From assembly GCF_003144245.1 (NCBI RefSeq), contig NW_020289982.1:1-64000 (forward strand): a DNA stretch of 64,000 bases, in the 5' to 3' direction. This DNA is from Jaminaea rosea. Its lineage: Eukaryota; Basidiomycota; Exobasidiomycetes; Microstromatales. Below the pieces are notes generated by a model. The model saw nothing but the letters and a program-made list of their open reading frames with translations. It did no database searches and was not told where the DNA came from. Positions 62,690 to 64,000 of this stretch are shown piece after piece. Each line of letters opens with the position of its first letter. Within the stretch, counting starts at the first letter, position 1. Both the position numbers and the translations under genes were made by a program.

Positions 62690-64000
62690 CTACTTCCACG
62701 TCAGCTTGAGCGCCGCCGGGTCCATGAAGACCTTCATCTCTGGCCTAAAGTCATCGGTGATGATCTGGTTGTTGAACCCTTGGAAGCGGAAGACCTTCTT
62801 CGTCTGCTGGTCGTACGCGGGCCAGTACTTCATGCCCCGGTGGTTCGGGTCCATCTTGTTGACAAAGTTGATCATGCTCAACGAAGTGTCGCGAGACGTG
62901 GCGGGCTGTTGCGGGTAGGCAAAGTTAGGGCTAAAGGCGTAAGCACCGAACCAGTAGGCCGGGTCGAAGCCGTGCGGGATGCCCGTCCAGCCATTGACAT
63001 CGGGAGGCGAGTCAGTCTGGTTAAAGAGGTAGACGAAGGCCTTGGACGACTTGTACTTGTTGATCGACTCGAGCAGGATACGACGAGGGGCGTGCCAGCC
63101 CTGATCACCGCTGATAGAGGCCGAGCGCTCGAATTGGGAGCCGGCGCCAAAGCGCGACTCGTTGGAAGAACGGGCGGGCCAGTAGGGAGCGCCGTCGAAG
63201 ACATTGGGCGAGTAGGCGGCGGAGATCTTGTTGAGGAGGCTCTGCTGGGATGCAGGCGTGGTCTTCTGGTTCTCAAAGGCGACCTTGGCGATCCAGGACT
63301 GCCAGTCAGCAGCCGAGGTGTGCTGGTCGACAAAGATGGTGCCCTCGTCCTTGACGTTGCCGGTGAGGATGGGGACATCGGGGAACTCGCCACGACGGAC
63401 CTGGGCGCCAGCGCCGTCACGGTGGTAGACGCCGTCTTGAACGGGCTGGTAGTAGAAGACGCCAGGGTAGTAGTCGGGGCCCTGGAGCGTGGCATCGTCT
63501 GGGCGCTTACCGTCACGGAGGTTGGGGAAGGTAGCCTCGGCCAGAGCCATGGGGCTAGCCTTGCGCAAGCACTCGATGTCGTTGCCACAGCCGACAGCAG
63601 AGGAGATGCGGTTGAAGGTCTTGGTAGTGATCGGGCCGTCGGGCTTGAAGGCCGGCTCGCTGCCCATGGTACCGGAGAGCATGATGGCGGCACGGTACTT
63701 GGGGGGAGGAGAGCCAGGCTTGCCGTCCTTGAGGAGCTGAGCACCGACATTGAAGGCGCCCGATGACTGGCCAGCAATGGTGATCTTCTTCGGGTCGCCA
63801 CCGAAGGCAGAGATGTGCTCAGAGACCCAATCGAGAGCCTTGGTGACGTCGGTGAGACCAGGGTTGAGGTCGACCTTGCCCGCCTTGGCAGCGTCGGCGT
63901 AGGGCTTGCCAGCCATGAAGCCCATGGCGTTGAGACGGTACTGCGGTGTGACGATGATCATGGGCTGACCGGCCAGGATGGAGAGGAGCTCGATGGCCGT
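62690..64000 (-). CDS. type B carboxylesterase/lipase, 5' part beyond the window
   Basis: The frame is open to the right edge, so the first part of the gene is missing; 437 residues are visible (13 codons precede the Met at 63961). The alpha/beta-hydrolase of the carboxylesterase type B family is clear: IIVTPQYRLNAMGF, the nucleophile elbow ITIAGQSSGAFNVG (Ser of GQSSG), the acid in GNVKDEGTIF and the His in TGIPHGFDP. The C-terminus ends NNQIITDDFRPEMKVFM and KLTWK. Similar fungal enzymes are secreted lipases; any signal peptide would lie outside. Codons strongly favour C and G in third position, suggesting strong expression. A long antisense frame is its shadow. Confidence 0.93.
   Translation of the reverse strand, partial: TAIELLSILAGQPMIIVTPQYRLNAMGFMAGKPYADAAKAGKVDLNPGLTDVTKALDWVSEHISAFGGDPKKITIAGQSSGAFNVGAQLLKDGKPGSPPPKYRAAIMLSGTMGSEPAFKPDGPITTKTFNRISSAVGCGNDIECLRKASPMALAEATFPNLRDGKRPDDATLQGPDYYPGVFYYQPVQDGVYHRDGAGAQVRRGEFPDVPILTGNVKDEGTIFVDQHTSAADWQSWIAKVAFENQKTTPASQQSLLNKISAAYSPNVFDGAPYWPARSSNESRFGAGSQFERSASISGDQGWHAPRRILLESINKYKSSKAFVYLFNQTDSPPDVNGWTGIPHGFDPAYWFGAYAFSPNFAYPQQPATSRDTSLSMINFVNKMDPNHRGMKYWPAYDQQTKKVFRFQGFNNQIITDDFRPEMKVFMDPAALKLTWK

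Noticed and set aside
62780-63766. 328-codon plus-strand frame
   Set aside because: Antisense to the clear carboxylesterase and explained by its C/G-ending codons.

Overview
The window reads as nuclear DNA of a filamentous or dimorphic basidiomycete fungus. It is GC-rich and gene-dense. Its protein-coding genes are interrupted by few short spliceosomal introns, mostly 64-171 nt, with GTGAGT or GTGCGT donors, CTGAC-like branch sites and CAG acceptors. Gene content (PacC/Rim101, Sld2, Atg12, Las1, an Ima1-type nuclear membrane protein, a JmjC/F-box protein) is fungal. The low intron number and long Ser/Ala/acidic low-complexity tracts suggest Ustilaginomycotina, but that placement is an inference. 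I see no rRNA, tRNA, CRISPR array, transposon or retroelement.

Layout. 1-1803 is gene-poor, followed by a Trp-rich secreted protein (1804-2517). 2758-20000 holds large housekeeping genes: an Nvj2/TEX2-type lipid-transfer protein (-), a Cqd1/ADCK2-type mitochondrial ABC1 kinase (-), a 1492-residue acidic protein of unknown function (+), the XPF/Rad1 nuclease (+) and a small Gly-rich protein with a 10-nt first exon (+). 20169-23593 is a divergent pair: an R3HCC1-type RNA-binding protein and a Gfo/Idh/MocA oxidoreductase. 24303-26844 is a cluster of three small secreted proteins sharing a ten-cysteine scaffold and an intron a few codons before the stop. They are the best candidate in the window for an undescribed, effector-like family. 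The PacC/Rim101 pH regulator follows, with four PacC-consensus hexamers upstream of its own start.

From about 30.9 kb to 62.1 kb the genes are tightly packed and almost strictly alternate in strand: a Cue2/N4BP2-type Smr protein, 3-hydroxyanthranilate dioxygenase, V-ATPase subunit G, a WBP4-type splicing factor, Atg12, a UBE2O-type E2, a JmjC/F-box protein, a signal-peptide plus C-terminal-TM protein (possibly EMC10-like), Las1, hydroxyacid-oxoacid transhydrogenase (best explained with a 4-nt micro-exon), an Ima1-like nuclear membrane protein, Sld2, a short-chain dehydrogenase, mitochondrial thioredoxin, RNA polymerase III subunit Rpc25, 5-aminolevulinate dehydratase, Rcl1 and a Ptm1/GPR107-type membrane protein. 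A carboxylesterase runs off the right edge.

Most of these genes are unrelated housekeeping functions and form no single pathway. Exon models were built by hand from splice motifs and checked for reading frame; no transcript or database evidence was available.
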